Shown in pieces: positions 18,057-26,888 of a stretch of DNA of 64,000 nucleotides. Source of the stretch: CAZHYV01 sp964537055 (lineage in GTDB: Bacteria; Myxococcota_A; Polyangia; Palsa-1104; JAEUJZ01). The translations under genes and the position numbers were made by a program. The DNA lies in NCBI GenBank assembly GCA_964537055.1, contig CAZHYV010000007.1:157947-221946 (forward strand). Reading direction: 5' to 3'. The notes beneath the pieces were generated by a model. It saw only the letters and a list, made by a program, of their open reading frames with translations. It ran no database searches and was not told the origin of the DNA. Within the stretch, counting starts at the first letter, position 1, and every line of letters starts with the position of its first letter.

Positions 18057-19220
18057 CTAGGTCGCCACCTCGACCAAAGCAGCCGCACCCATCCCTCCAC
18101 CGATACACATGGCCACGACACCTAGGCGAGCCTTTCTTCGGCTAAGCTCTCTGAGCATCGTCACGACAAGACGGGTCCCCGTGACGCCCAAAGGATGACC
18201 AATGGCAATGGCGCCTCCATTCACATTCAGACGATCCTTAGGGACCCCCAGCTCATTCGCACAATAAACCGCTTGGCTGGCAAAGGCCTCGTTGATCTCG
18301 AACAAATCAATTTGACTTAGAGAAAGGCCTGTCTTCTGGAGAAGCTTCCGAATGGCTGGTACAGGACCGATCCCCATAATCTCTGGAGGAACGCCAGCCA
18401 CCGCAAAGTTTCTGAAATATCCCAAGATCGGCCGACCTAACTTCTGCGCTTTTTCTTTCTCCATCAAAACAACTGCAGCAGCCCCATCGGTGAGAGGCGA
18501 GCTATTCCCCGCAGTCACACTTCCCGTCGGATCAAAGGCAGGTTTTAAAGCGTTTAGTTTCTCAAGCGTGGTATCTGCACGGGGGCCTTCGTCCTTGGTA
18601 ACTTGAATGTTTTTTACCCCGTTTTCCTCGATTACACTTGTCGGAATGGAAAGCGTCTCTCCTTCAAAGAACCCTTCTTTTTGAGCCCGGATTGCTTTCT
18701 CGTGACTGTGTAAAGAAAATTCATCCTGCACTTGCCGAGAAACATTGAACTTTCTGGCAACGTTCTCTGCCGTAATTCCCATGGGAATATAAACCTCGGG
18801 GAGACGATCAACCAGCGTAGGGTTCAGCGAAAGCTTATTTCCGGTCATAGGGATCAATGACATCGATTCTACCCCGCCCGCAAGGCCTACCTCAATCTCG
18901 CCGATTCGAATCCGGTCCGCAATCATGGAAACGGACTGAAGACCTGACGAACAGAATCGATTGATTGTCATCGCAGGCACCTCGACAGGCAACCCTGCAC
19001 CCAAAGAGGCAATTCGGGCCACGTTCATCCCCTGTTCCCCTTCGGGCATGGCACACCCAAGAACAACGTCCTCAACCTCTTTTCCATCGATACCTGCCCG
19101 GGTCAATGCTTCTTTCACAACAGCAATCGCAAGGTCGTCCGGTCGGGTATCCTTGAAACTTCCTTTGAGGGCTCGTGTAAATGGAGTTCGTACTCCAGAA
19201 AGAATGGCTACATCACGCAT
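18057..19220 (-). CDS. Acetyl-CoA C-acyltransferase (3-ketoacyl-CoA thiolase)
   Basis: A thiolase of 387 residues, normal for the family. The nucleophilic cysteine is C90 in INRFCSSGLQ; the second-half motifs are NVNGGAIAIGHPLG (catalytic His) and VAMCIGGGMGAA (second Cys). The NEAF motif is present in EINEAFASQ. It either cleaves 3-ketoacyl-CoA in beta-oxidation (FadA/FadI type) or condenses acetyl-CoA (AtoB type); sequence of this kind cannot decide fully, but the acidic RPDDLAIAVVKEAL N-terminus resembles degradative thiolases. No fadB-like partner is adjacent. EtfAB a few kilobases away fits fatty-acid oxidation. Confidence 0.9.
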   Translation of the reverse strand: MRDVAILSGVRTPFTRALKGSFKDTRPDDLAIAVVKEALTRAGIDGKEVEDVVLGCAMPEGEQGMNVARIASLGAGLPVEVPAMTINRFCSSGLQSVSMIADRIRIGEIEVGLAGGVESMSLIPMTGNKLSLNPTLVDRLPEVYIPMGITAENVARKFNVSRQVQDEFSLHSHEKAIRAQKEGFFEGETLSIPTSVIEENGVKNIQVTKDEGPRADTTLEKLNALKPAFDPTGSVTAGNSSPLTDGAAAVVLMEKEKAQKLGRPILGYFRNFAVAGVPPEIMGIGPVPAIRKLLQKTGLSLSQIDLFEINEAFASQAVYCANELGVPKDRLNVNGGAIAIGHPLGVTGTRLVVTMLRELSRRKARLGVVAMCIGGGMGAAALVEVAT

Positions 19221-19374
19221 ACTTCTATTGTTTCCTAAAGTCTTACGGGTCGCAAGAAGTTTTACAAAATAGAAGGAGCAAGCAGACTTGATCGTATCTT
19301 ACCAACTACCTATTTTGACCTGCGATAAAACTAAACAGGGCCTCTTGAAGAAAGAGAGAATACATAGGGGTGCC

Positions 19375-19959
19375 TTACTTCTCTTTGCCCAAGATTCGGT
19401 TTATCTGATTTTGTAGTAACTGCTGAAGCTCTTTTAACGAGGGCTCCTTTTGCATCTGTTGCCACAGAAGCCCGTTGGACTTTTCTTTCCCACCTTCCCT
19501 CCAAGTAATATGAACGAACACTGGATCTGGCCCTATGATCTTTGGTTTCTTTAGATCCCAAAATTGAGGATCTCTCAAGAGGAGGTGAATTTTCTCTACT
19601 ACTTGTTTTGAAACAGTACCCTCTTTCCTCTGGGGCAGAGATACACCCCGGGATGCTAGATTAGTTAAAGTCACTGTGGCCTTGCCAGAGTCTTCTAGAC
19701 GAAGGCTGATTACTCGGCCAGGCAGAGTCGAGGTTTCGGTATATTCAACAAATCGAAGGTTGTTTTTATTCTCCTTTTCTTGTGAAGGCTGCTCTGAGGC
19801 AGATAGCTTGGATGGCTTAGCATCTCCATGTAAAGAGATGACCAAAGTTGTTGCGAGGGTGAGTAGCAAGCTATCTATTCTATGGTAACAAAAATGCCGA
19901 GCTCGGTTCATGTCTTTATTATAGGGCAATTTCTCTGGAACCTTCTCAATCATTTTCAT
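19375..19959 (-). CDS. Hypothetical exported protein
   Basis: 194 residues, no family recognised. If translation starts at the methionine at 19911, the N-terminus is a signal-like segment (HRIDSLLLTLATTLVISL) followed by a serine/glutamate-rich linker. The remaining domain, about residues 70-190, is mixed alpha/beta with VISLRLEDSGKATVTLTN, then VEKIHLLLRDPQFWDL, and a lysine- and glutamine-rich end. The pattern (a response measured against an oxidised or consumed value, 'DPQFWDL') occurs in several uncharacterised periplasmic proteins, but this is weak. It is a single gene between thiolase and a membrane protein of the same strand. Confidence 0.6.
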   Translation of the reverse strand: MKMIEKVPEKLPYNKDMNRARHFCYHRIDSLLLTLATTLVISLHGDAKPSKLSASEQPSQEKENKNNLRFVEYTETSTLPGRVISLRLEDSGKATVTLTNLASRGVSLPQRKEGTVSKQVVEKIHLLLRDPQFWDLKKPKIIGPDPVFVHITWREGGKEKSNGLLWQQMQKEPSLKELQQLLQNQINRILGKEK

Positions 19960-20085
19960 TACAAACCACTTTATGTGTGCGGGGCCTGAAACTTCGCAAG
20001 CGGCCTGTAACGAAGTACTCTCTCGCTTAACCTTACCGCGCTAAGAAGGACCTTCTCCCATGAGTTTTTTCCCTTCTATCCTAAG

Positions 20086-20580
20086 CTACATATTAGGGAA
20101 GGAAGAATCACGTTGCGGGAAAGATTTAGAAACCCACCCATAGATGGCAAATGTACTGAAAAACCCTAATGTCAATGCAGGAATGCTACCAAACGCCAGT
20201 ACCGCCAACGGAACCAAATACGTACGATTCGCTTCCCAGATATCTTTAAAAGGGCTAAAACATACCACTGATATTGTCAAAAGAGCCAATACCATGAGCG
20301 AACTTGCCAATCCTTTTGCTAAGCTTAGAAACCAGCGTCTTTGGTAGGCTGCCTTTGCAACCCAAGGCCCCAACCACCATAGAGGAAAAAGAGCTACTCC
20401 GATACCGGCAAGAAGACTACCGAGGCTATCAAGACGAAGATAAAGTAAGGCAAGAATAAAGAAAGCCCCTATGCTGCCAATGGCCCCTCCAATAAAACCA
20501 ATGGTACGACCCATCCGTTTTATTCTTTCTTGCACCAACCAAGAGGGTTGACCATCTGAATTCTGAGTGGAATCTAACAT
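20086..20580 (-). CDS. Hypothetical membrane protein with four predicted spans
   Basis: 164 residues from the start chosen at 20580, because it is preceded by a very strong AAAGGAGG ribosome-binding site seven bases upstream; the frame can extend to 20607. Four hydrophobic segments are visible (IGFIGGAIGSIGAFFILALLY, LLAGIGVALFPLWWLG, LMVLALLTISVVCF, LVPLAVLAFGSIPALTLGFF). The second half has a lysine/arginine-rich loop. No family was recognised. It is divergent from rho with a 262-base gap. Confidence 0.65.
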   Translation of the reverse strand: MLDSTQNSDGQPSWLVQERIKRMGRTIGFIGGAIGSIGAFFILALLYLRLDSLGSLLAGIGVALFPLWWLGPWVAKAAYQRRWFLSLAKGLASSLMVLALLTISVVCFSPFKDIWEANRTYLVPLAVLAFGSIPALTLGFFSTFAIYGWVSKSFPQRDSSFPNM

Positions 20581-20688
20581 ACATCCTCCTTTAGGAAACC
20601 AGAACATAGGAAGCCAGAAAAGCTTCCTCTTCTTTTCTACCCAACTTCTTAGAAAAAAGCAACCGCATGAGAGAAAAGCAACATTCTC

Positions 20689-20717
20689 TTGACAAGTTTT
20701 GAGCCTTCAGCTAGCTT
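20689..20717 (+). promoter_or_regulatory. Candidate sigma-70 promoter for rho
   Basis: TTGACA at 20689-20694 and TAGCTT at 20712-20717 with a 17-base spacer. A transcript starting near 20725 would have a leader of about 120 bases before the rho start, in line with the long, autoregulated rho leaders known in other bacteria. Confidence 0.5.
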
Positions 20718-20842
20718 ACGTTGTGTCGAAAAGGCTTTGACTTCGTCGTCTTAGCCCCAGTAATTCCCACCAACATCACCGACGAATAAATTTCAAGGTC
20801 GATACGGGATTTTCAAAAACCCTGACAAAGGATTCACCACAC

Positions 20843-22093
20843 ATGAACTTAACTGAGTTAAAACGTAAAAAAATGTCTGAATTGGTCCATATGGGAACAG
20901 GCCTTGGGATTGAAGGCGTATCGGGAATGAGAAGACAGGATCTGATCTTTTCTATTCTGCAGCATACTGATGCCCGAGGAGAAAATGCAGTTTACGGAGA
21001 AGGCGTTCTAGAAACCCTTCCTGACGGCTACGGCTTCCTTCGGTCCCCTGATTACAACTACCTTCCGGGGCCAGATGATATTTACGTTTCTCCTTCGCAG
21101 ATCCGTCGTTTTGGATTGCGCACTGGGGATACAGTCGAAGGACAGATTCGCCCACCCAAAGACAGTGAGCGCTATTTTGCTCTTCTCAGGGTCGATCGTT
21201 TAAATGGCGATGCCCCAGAAGCAGCCAAAGAAAAGATCCTCTTTGACAACTTAACTCCTCTTTACCCAAACAAGCGACTAAAACTTGAGTACGATCCAAA
21301 GAATTACTCAACCCGAATTGTTGATCTCCTCTGCCCCATCGGAAAAGGTCAACGATGTCTGATTGTTTCTCCCCCACGGGCTGGTAAGACCGTTCTTCTT
21401 CAAGATATTGCTCATGCGATCACCGCCAACCACCCAGAAGTTTACCTGATGGTTCTTCTGATTGACGAGCGTCCCGAAGAAGTTACCGACATGTCCCGCT
21501 CGGTCAAGGGCGAGGTCGTCTCCTCAACGTTTGATGAGCCCCCAGCTCGTCACGTCCAAGTTGCCGAAATGGTCATTGAAAAAGCCAAGCGTCTTGCTGA
21601 GCAAAAGAAAGATGTTGTGATTCTGCTCGACTCGATCACCCGTTTGGCCCGGGCCTACAATACCGTGATTCCGCCTTCTGGAAAGATTCTCTCTGGTGGT
21701 GTGGATTCCAACGCCCTTCACAAACCAAAACGATTTTTTGGTGCTGCTAGAAATATCGAAGAGGGGGGTTCACTTACCATCGTAGCAACCGCCCTGGTGG
21801 ACACAGGTTCCCGTATGGATGAAGTTATCTTTGAAGAATTCAAAGGTACAGGGAACGCCGAAATCCATCTCGACAGAAAGCTGATGGAAAAACGTATCTT
21901 CCCATGCCTTGACATCAATAAGTCAGGGACCCGAAAAGAAGAAATGCTGATCGATGACAAAGTCCTGGGACGCGTTTGGATTTTACGCCAGCTGCTCCAT
22001 CCACTCAACGTCATCGACGCGATGGAGTTCATGCGGGATAAAATTTCAAAGACGGATACAAACTCAGAATTTGTCGCCAGCATGTCCGGCTAA
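20843..22093 (+). CDS. rho: Transcription termination factor Rho
   Basis: The hexameric RNA-dependent ATPase that ends transcription at unstructured C-rich RNA. 416 residues, the short form without N-terminal insertion. Visible are the N-terminal helical domain ([20 protein letters not shown]), the cold-shock-like primary RNA site ([19 protein letters not shown]), the Walker [12 protein letters not shown] near 176, Walker [17 protein letters not shown], the Q-loop region [17 protein letters not shown] and the R-loop GTRKEEMLI. All are intact, so it should be sensitive to bicyclomycin as usual for Rho (family knowledge). AAAGGA lies about 12 bases before the ATG. Confidence 0.98.
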   Translation: MNLTELKRKKMSELVHMGTGLGIEGVSGMRRQDLIFSILQHTDARGENAVYGEGVLETLPDGYGFLRSPDYNYLPGPDDIYVSPSQIRRFGLRTGDTVEGQIRPPKDSERYFALLRVDRLNGDAPEAAKEKILFDNLTPLYPNKRLKLEYDPKNYSTRIVDLLCPIGKGQRCLIVSPPRAGKTVLLQDIAHAITANHPEVYLMVLLIDERPEEVTDMSRSVKGEVVSSTFDEPPARHVQVAEMVIEKAKRLAEQKKDVVILLDSITRLARAYNTVIPPSGKILSGGVDSNALHKPKRFFGAARNIEEGGSLTIVATALVDTGSRMDEVIFEEFKGTGNAEIHLDRKLMEKRIFPCLDINKSGTRKEEMLIDDKVLGRVWILRQLLHPLNVIDAMEFMRDKISKTDTNSEFVASMSG

Positions 22094-22210
22094 CCATTCT
22101 TCTGAGCAGACGCCTGATCAAACACTATGCTCAGCTTATCCACCTTAGCCACTCCGCTTCCTTCTTTTCCTATTTTCTAACAAACCCTTGGGTGCTATGA
22201 TGACCCTTCT

Positions 22211-23479
22211 ATGGACACCTTGCTTGTCATCCATCGGGCTTTGATGATCTTCTCCTGGATGGGAATTTCTTTGGCAACGTACGGAATTCGATGGACTCTC
22301 TCCAAAATAAAAGGGCGGCCTCAGCAGGAACGCGAGGCTCTTTTTGCATCCCAGGTTCTTTCTTTATTCCGTAGATTGGGTGCCACATTCATCAAAATCG
22401 GGCAGATTATGTCGACACGTCCCGATCTTTTTTCTCCTACCTTGATTGAAACATTAACGCATTTGCAAGATAATGTGGGCCCCTTCTCGTTTGACAAAGT
22501 AAAAGAAACCATTGAGGTTGATTTAGGAGCCCCTCTAGATTCGATCTTTCAAACATTTGAAACGATGCCCATTGCCTCAGCTTCTGTAGCGCAAGTCCAC
22601 AAAGCCCACCTACCCGATGGAACGGCTGTCGCTGTCAAAGTACAGAGGCCTCGTATGAAGGAGCTTTGTATTTTTGATTTAGCTGTCATGAGAATCTACG
22701 CCCGTGTCCTAAACCGCATCCCTTCGCTTTCCTACCTGGCTCCTTTAGAAAGTTTTAATCAATTTGCCCAGGCCATTAAACTGCAGTTGGACTTTACGAT
22801 TGAAGCACGGAACAATCATAGGTTTCGGCAAAACTTCTCCGACAATCATGATGTTATCTTTCCTCAGCTCTATCCTTCTCTGTGCTCCCGCCGTCTCTTA
22901 ACGATGCAGTTTATCGAAGGACATAAGATTCTCGATGTCCATACAGGGAAAGGCGACCGAAAACACCTAGGCAAGCTGGGATTCCAGCTCATGCTAAAAA
23001 TGGTCTTTCAGGATGGATTTATTCATGCGGATCTGCATCCCGGGAATATTCTTGTTACCAAGGACCAAAAACTGGCGTTGCTTGATCTAGGTTTGGTGGC
23101 CGAGCTAGATACTTACTATAGAGTCATCTTTCTCCACTACTTTGCAGCATGGGCACAAGGGGATGGGAAAACCATGGCGAGAATTCTTTTAGAGAACTCT
23201 CCTGCCCATCATTGCAAAAGTCCCCAAGCGTTTACCCAGGCCGTTGAAGACTTTGTCCATTCCTTTCACGGAAAAAAGCTAGGGGAAGTGCAAGTGGTTG
23301 GCGTCGTCTTTAAAATGTTACAGATTCTGAGAACGTTTCGGGTAAGAGTCAACCCTATCTTTACCATGGTCAATCTTGCCATTGCTCTGACAGAGGGTAT
23401 TGGGAAACAGCTTGATCCCGAGCTAGACTTACTGAAGGAAGCACTCCCCTTCTTTACTACAGGCTCTGGACGCATATAA
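22211..23479 (+). CDS. ABC1/UbiB family atypical kinase
   Basis: A 422-residue member of the ABC1/ADCK/UbiB kinase-like family. The invariant KxGQ motif appears in TFIKIGQIMSTRPDL near residue 62, the alanine-rich loop in PIASASVAQVHKAHL, the catalytic lysine in AVAVKVQRP, and the catalytic loop HADLHPGNIL near 275. In other bacteria it supports ubiquinone or isoprenoid-quinone synthesis; here, with menaquinone genes present, a quinone or lipid-handling role is likely, but not shown. UbiB usually has one or two C-terminal membrane segments; here a short hydrophobic N-terminal region (ALMIFSWMGISLATYGI) is seen instead. It lies downstream of rho on the same strand with a 117-base gap. Confidence 0.88.
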   Translation: MDTLLVIHRALMIFSWMGISLATYGIRWTLSKIKGRPQQEREALFASQVLSLFRRLGATFIKIGQIMSTRPDLFSPTLIETLTHLQDNVGPFSFDKVKETIEVDLGAPLDSIFQTFETMPIASASVAQVHKAHLPDGTAVAVKVQRPRMKELCIFDLAVMRIYARVLNRIPSLSYLAPLESFNQFAQAIKLQLDFTIEARNNHRFRQNFSDNHDVIFPQLYPSLCSRRLLTMQFIEGHKILDVHTGKGDRKHLGKLGFQLMLKMVFQDGFIHADLHPGNILVTKDQKLALLDLGLVAELDTYYRVIFLHYFAAWAQGDGKTMARILLENSPAHHCKSPQAFTQAVEDFVHSFHGKKLGEVQVVGVVFKMLQILRTFRVRVNPIFTMVNLAIALTEGIGKQLDPELDLLKEALPFFTTGSGRI

Positions 23480-23620
23480 AATAGGATAAAGCTATTCCTT
23501 CTGCTTGTTTCTCTCTTGTACTAAGTAACAAGCAAAGGCTTTCTCTATGTTCTCGCTGAACCTTTTGCCTAAACTAAGAGGGTTTCAAAGCTGGATCTAC
23601 AAAACGCAAGGGGGTCTCTT

Positions 23621-23866
23621 TTAGCCCAGGTCAACTTTGCGGGGGCCCATGATGCCTGCTTCTGTTCTTAAGGCAGAAGCATCGCCTTCGAGACCATAAT
23701 CACGCATCTTATCATAAAGGGCTCGCCGGCTAATCCCCAGCCATTTTGCAGTCTCGCTATTATGACCCTTATGCATTTTTAATGCCTTAATAATAAAATC
23801 GCGCTCCACACGTCTTAAGTGTTCGGCTAAAGGTCCAAAACTTCTAGGTCGTCGTGCTGTTGTCAC
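23621..23866 (-). CDS. Small Fis-type helix-turn-helix protein
   Basis: 81 residues, GTG start. The core VERDFIIKALKMHKGHNSE followed by AKWLGISRRALYDKMRDYGL is the Fis/NtrC C-terminal DNA-binding domain, with the helix-turn-helix at about residues 38-58. There is no receiver or AAA+ domain and no preceding frame that would supply one, so this is either a free-standing Fis-like regulator or the surviving tail of an NtrC-type activator. It stands in a short gap between the UbiB gene and etfA. Confidence 0.75.
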   Translation of the reverse strand: MTTARRPRSFGPLAEHLRRVERDFIIKALKMHKGHNSETAKWLGISRRALYDKMRDYGLEGDASALRTEAGIMGPRKVDLG

Positions 23867-24054
23867 ACATGTAACTTATCAATCCACTCTTACTGAAGCA
23901 ACAGGAAGTAGCGATTTTCTTTGATTTTTTTTATGTCCAGGAACTTTTTTACTTCTACCGTCGGAGTTCTTTAGTAAAGAAATAGAAGGAAAAATGGTAT
24001 TTTATAAAATTTTTCTCGGGGTCACTCTAATTTTTGTTCACTAGGAGAAAATCC

Positions 24055-25065
24055 TTACTTTTTCAGAGCTTGGATCATCTCGGGCAACGCTTTCTCCCAG
24101 GTAGACACCAAGCCGTAATCAGCAACCTTAAAGATAGGAGCCTCAGGGTCCTTATTCACGGCGACAATCACTTTTGAGCCCTTCATTCCCGCAAGGTGCT
24201 GAATGGCACCAGAAATTCCAATCGCAATGTACAAATTTGGAGCTACAACCTTTCCAGTTTGTCCTACCTGAAGATCATTGGGAACTAACCCTGCATCACA
24301 AGCGGCACGGCTTGCCCCTAAGGCAGCTCCTAAGATATCACACAACTCCTCAAGAGACTTAAAGTTTTGTTTCTCCTTAAGGCCTCTTCCTCCTGCAACA
24401 ATAATTTTTGCTTCAGTTAACTCAGGCCTTTCGCGCTTCTGGACGCGCAACTCTACAAACTCAGCCCCAAGGGATTGAATATCTGGTGCAGGTAGAGTCG
24501 TCTGTTTGGACAGTTTCCCCACTTGAGTGGCCGCATGAAACTCTGTTTGTCTTGCAGTCACTACAATGGAATCGGTCTGCAAATCCACAGTCTGCCACAA
24601 ATTTCCGGCATGCGTTATCCGTCTAAATTGTTTTTTCGCTAAGAAGCCACTCACATCCGAAGCCATGCCTACTTTAAGTAACCCAGCCACACGAGGAAAT
24701 AGGTCTTTCCCTAAGGAGGTTGCGATTCCTCCAATGAGGGAAGCTTGGGTGTCTTTGGCTACATTTGCTACAAGGGGAGCATAGGTTTCTGCTAAGTAAT
24801 GCGCCAGGTTGTTATTCTCTATGGTCAATACCTCATCAGCCCCATAAAGAGCAGCCTGTTCTGCTGCATGGGCAAGATCTTCCCCAATGAGCAGGAGGTA
24901 AAACTTTCCAGGATAGTACTTCTTTGCTTCCAAACCGAATTGAATTGCTGATAATGCAGAAGAGCGCAGCTTCCCTTCTGCATGCTCGATTACAACAAGT
25001 ATATTTCCCATAAGCTCCCTTTCTGACGGTAGGCGCACGGCCATGTGCCCTGCTTCAGAATCCAT
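24055..25065 (-). CDS. etfA: Electron transfer flavoprotein alpha subunit
   Basis: The FAD-binding subunit of the ETF heterodimer, which carries electrons from acyl-CoA dehydrogenases towards the quinone pool. 336 residues. The C-terminal FAD site is clear: GQTGKVVAPNLYIAIGISG, AIQHLAGMKGSKVIVAVNKD, PEAPIFKVADYGLV. The N-terminal alpha domain begins ILVVIEHAEGKLRSSALSA; the first 14 residues may not be translated (a second ATG gives MGNILVVIEHAEG). The start overlaps the etfB stop by one base (TAATG), typical coupled expression. With thiolase in the same window it suggests fatty-acid or amino-acid oxidation. Confidence 0.95.
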   Translation of the reverse strand: MDSEAGHMAVRLPSERELMGNILVVIEHAEGKLRSSALSAIQFGLEAKKYYPGKFYLLLIGEDLAHAAEQAALYGADEVLTIENNNLAHYLAETYAPLVANVAKDTQASLIGGIATSLGKDLFPRVAGLLKVGMASDVSGFLAKKQFRRITHAGNLWQTVDLQTDSIVVTARQTEFHAATQVGKLSKQTTLPAPDIQSLGAEFVELRVQKRERPELTEAKIIVAGGRGLKEKQNFKSLEELCDILGAALGASRAACDAGLVPNDLQVGQTGKVVAPNLYIAIGISGAIQHLAGMKGSKVIVAVNKDPEAPIFKVADYGLVSTWEKALPEMIQALKK

Positions 25066-25889
25066 TAGATTACTTTTGCTTCGTGCTTTAGCTTATCAAC
25101 AAGTTCTGCGACGCTTTGTACCACAACACCGGCTTTTCTCGGTGGAGGTAACTCTGCTTTAGGATAGGTTACCCATCCGCTTGCTTGAACGCCAAGAGTT
25201 TCTAGCGGTACTTCTTCTAAAGTCTTTTTCTTTGCGTTCATAATCCCCTTTAAGGAGGCGTACCTTGCTCCCTCTGGGTAGGAGAACGACTCTAAAGTGA
25301 CTCCATTCTGGACAGCGTGCGGGCTAATAATCCTTAGGTCCACGGTAATTACTGCAGGCAGAGGAACTTTTTTATACTCCGTCCCTAAATCGACCTCCCT
25401 ACCTACCAACATTGATTTCCTCTGTGAATGAAGATTGATACTCGAAGCAAAGGTAGCCTGGGGCCAGTTCAAATAGGCAGCAAGCCTTTGACCTACTTCG
25501 TTGCCCTCGGTGTCTGCTGACAATTTTCCCATCAAGATTAAATCGGGAGATTCTTTTTTAACTACAGCCTCAATGATTTGAGCGATGGTGTGTCCGTCCA
25601 GAGTAAGCTCAGAAGCGGCCTTCACTAGGATTGCCCGATCTGCCCCCATGGCCAGTGCTGTGCGAAGCTGTTGCGTCATTTCTTGAGGTCCTATGGATAA
25701 CACGACCACTTCTCCCAGGCGAACCGTTGGATCGGCAGCATTCTCCGTTAAACGGAGCGCTGCCTCTAAGGCATATTCGTCAAACTGATTGATCTGCCAA
25801 TTGGCCTTCGTGGTATCTAGTTTTTGCCCTGACAACGTTAATTTTTGTTCCGGATCCGGGATCCGTTTCATTGTTACTAAAACTTTCAT
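25065..25889 (-). CDS. etfB: Electron transfer flavoprotein beta subunit
   Basis: 274 residues; the AMP-binding subunit of ETF. Family pattern: KVLVTMKRIPDPEQK at the start, NQFDEYALEAALRLTE near 33, and the signature IIEAVVKKESPDLILMGKLSADTEGNEVGQRLAAYL split around 105-140. DLGTEYKKVPLPAVITVDL follows at the middle of the protein, as in ETF-beta. It is translated before etfA and follows the small membrane protein gene (25906-26280) by 16 bases, so the three may share a transcript. Confidence 0.95.
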   Translation of the reverse strand: MKVLVTMKRIPDPEQKLTLSGQKLDTTKANWQINQFDEYALEAALRLTENAADPTVRLGEVVVLSIGPQEMTQQLRTALAMGADRAILVKAASELTLDGHTIAQIIEAVVKKESPDLILMGKLSADTEGNEVGQRLAAYLNWPQATFASSINLHSQRKSMLVGREVDLGTEYKKVPLPAVITVDLRIISPHAVQNGVTLESFSYPEGARYASLKGIMNAKKKTLEEVPLETLGVQASGWVTYPKAELPPPRKAGVVVQSVAELVDKLKHEAKVI

Positions 25890-25905
25890 TCATCTCATCC
25901 TTTCA

Positions 25906-26280
25906 TCATAAAAGGCGTCCAAAAAATTCTTTCCGGCTCATTAGGAGCAGAACTACCCCAACCCCTCCCATGAATGCTCCTGGAAGCCTTATCGTCTCAG
26001 ATCCTAGGATTCCGAAAGCAGAGCCACATAGTACCACAACAAAAACGAGATGGCTTAAAAACCAAGCATAGTTTTTTCTTCGAAAGAGGCCTATGGCTGC
26101 ATATAGACAGAGTGTTGCACCTAGTCCGTAAGCCATTCCCTGAAGAAAGTGGTTTGTATGATGGATGATGGTGTTCGTACTTTCGGTCGCTGTTCTTAGC
26201 CCAGCCCCTAAAAAGACAAACATCCACAAAAGGAGGATACAGGCAAGGATGTTAGGGATGGCAGTTCTAGGTCGCGTCAT
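25906..26280 (-). CDS. Hypothetical four-span membrane protein
   Basis: 124 residues with four hydrophobic segments, the first being ILACILLLWMFVFLGAGL and the last AFMGGVGVVLLLM, plus a short basic tail. No conserved domain recognised. It is the probable first gene of a unit with etfB and etfA. Its size and layout resemble small quinone-pool or electron-transfer accessory proteins only in a general way, so no function is proposed. Confidence 0.55.
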   Translation of the reverse strand: MTRPRTAIPNILACILLLWMFVFLGAGLRTATESTNTIIHHTNHFLQGMAYGLGATLCLYAAIGLFRRKNYAWFLSHLVFVVVLCGSAFGILGSETIRLPGAFMGGVGVVLLLMSRKEFFGRLL

Positions 26281-26401
26281 AAGACTTTACATAAGAGGCT
26301 GCAATCTAAACTTAGACTGCCAAAGAATTGATAGTAGCGGGGAAGAAGATTGAATTCAAGGCTAAGATTTGTTTTTTCGCCTTGCAAGAGAGAAGGGTAT
26401 G

Positions 26402-26605
26402 TTAGCCAGCTCTACGAACGTTTTCAGCCTGGGGCCCTTTGGCACCATTCTTAATATCGAACTCAACTGGTTGGCCTTCCTTGAGGGTACGAAAACCATC
26501 AGATTGAATTGCTGTATGATGAACAAATACATCTGGTCCATCTGTCCTTGAAATAAAACCATACCCTTTTGCGTCGTTAAACCATTTTACATGACCTAAG
26601 GCCAT
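26402..26605 (-). CDS. Cold-shock protein (Csp family)
   Basis: A 67-residue single-domain RNA chaperone. The start is [18 protein letters not shown] at 26605, preceded by AGGAG ten bases upstream; a longer frame reaching 26782 is the transcribed leader, not protein. RNP1 is KGYGFI and RNP2 is DVFVHHTAI, both intact; the C-terminus [19 protein letters not shown] is typical. The mRNA leader of about 130 bases between the promoter and the start agrees with the temperature-sensing leaders of csp genes. Confidence 0.96.
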   Translation of the reverse strand: MALGHVKWFNDAKGYGFISRTDGPDVFVHHTAIQSDGFRTLKEGQPVEFDIKNGAKGPQAENVRRAG

Positions 26606-26743
26606 CTTACTGCTCCTACCTGATCCATAAAACCTGTTGTTTACATCAAGCGAGATATCACGATAGGCTTTCGGATCAGAACTATTAGTTACTAAAAATT
26701 CGCTTAATGTATTTCGCCACCAAACAAGGTGAAGAATTAAGGT

Positions 26744-26772
26744 AATGTAGCCTAGGTACAAACAGAAGTCAA
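26744..26772 (-). promoter_or_regulatory. Promoter for the cold-shock gene
   Basis: On the minus strand: TTGACT (26772-26767), a 17-base spacer, and TACATT (26749-26744). It lies about 140 bases before the Csp start, leaving a long leader. Confidence 0.65.
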
Positions 26773-26888
26773 GGAAAGACAAAACAATCTTTATAGGTCA
26801 TTGTGAGCTACCGTCTACGTCGCTGCTTCTAAGGCAGAGGCAGATCGTTCTCTTTCCCTTTCGTTCTATTTTCGGCTAGTATCGATGC

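Noticed and set aside
26606..26782. N-terminal extension of the cold-shock protein
   Set aside because: The extension is not Csp-like, and a strong ribosome-binding site and promoter support the start at 26605; this part is the mRNA leader.
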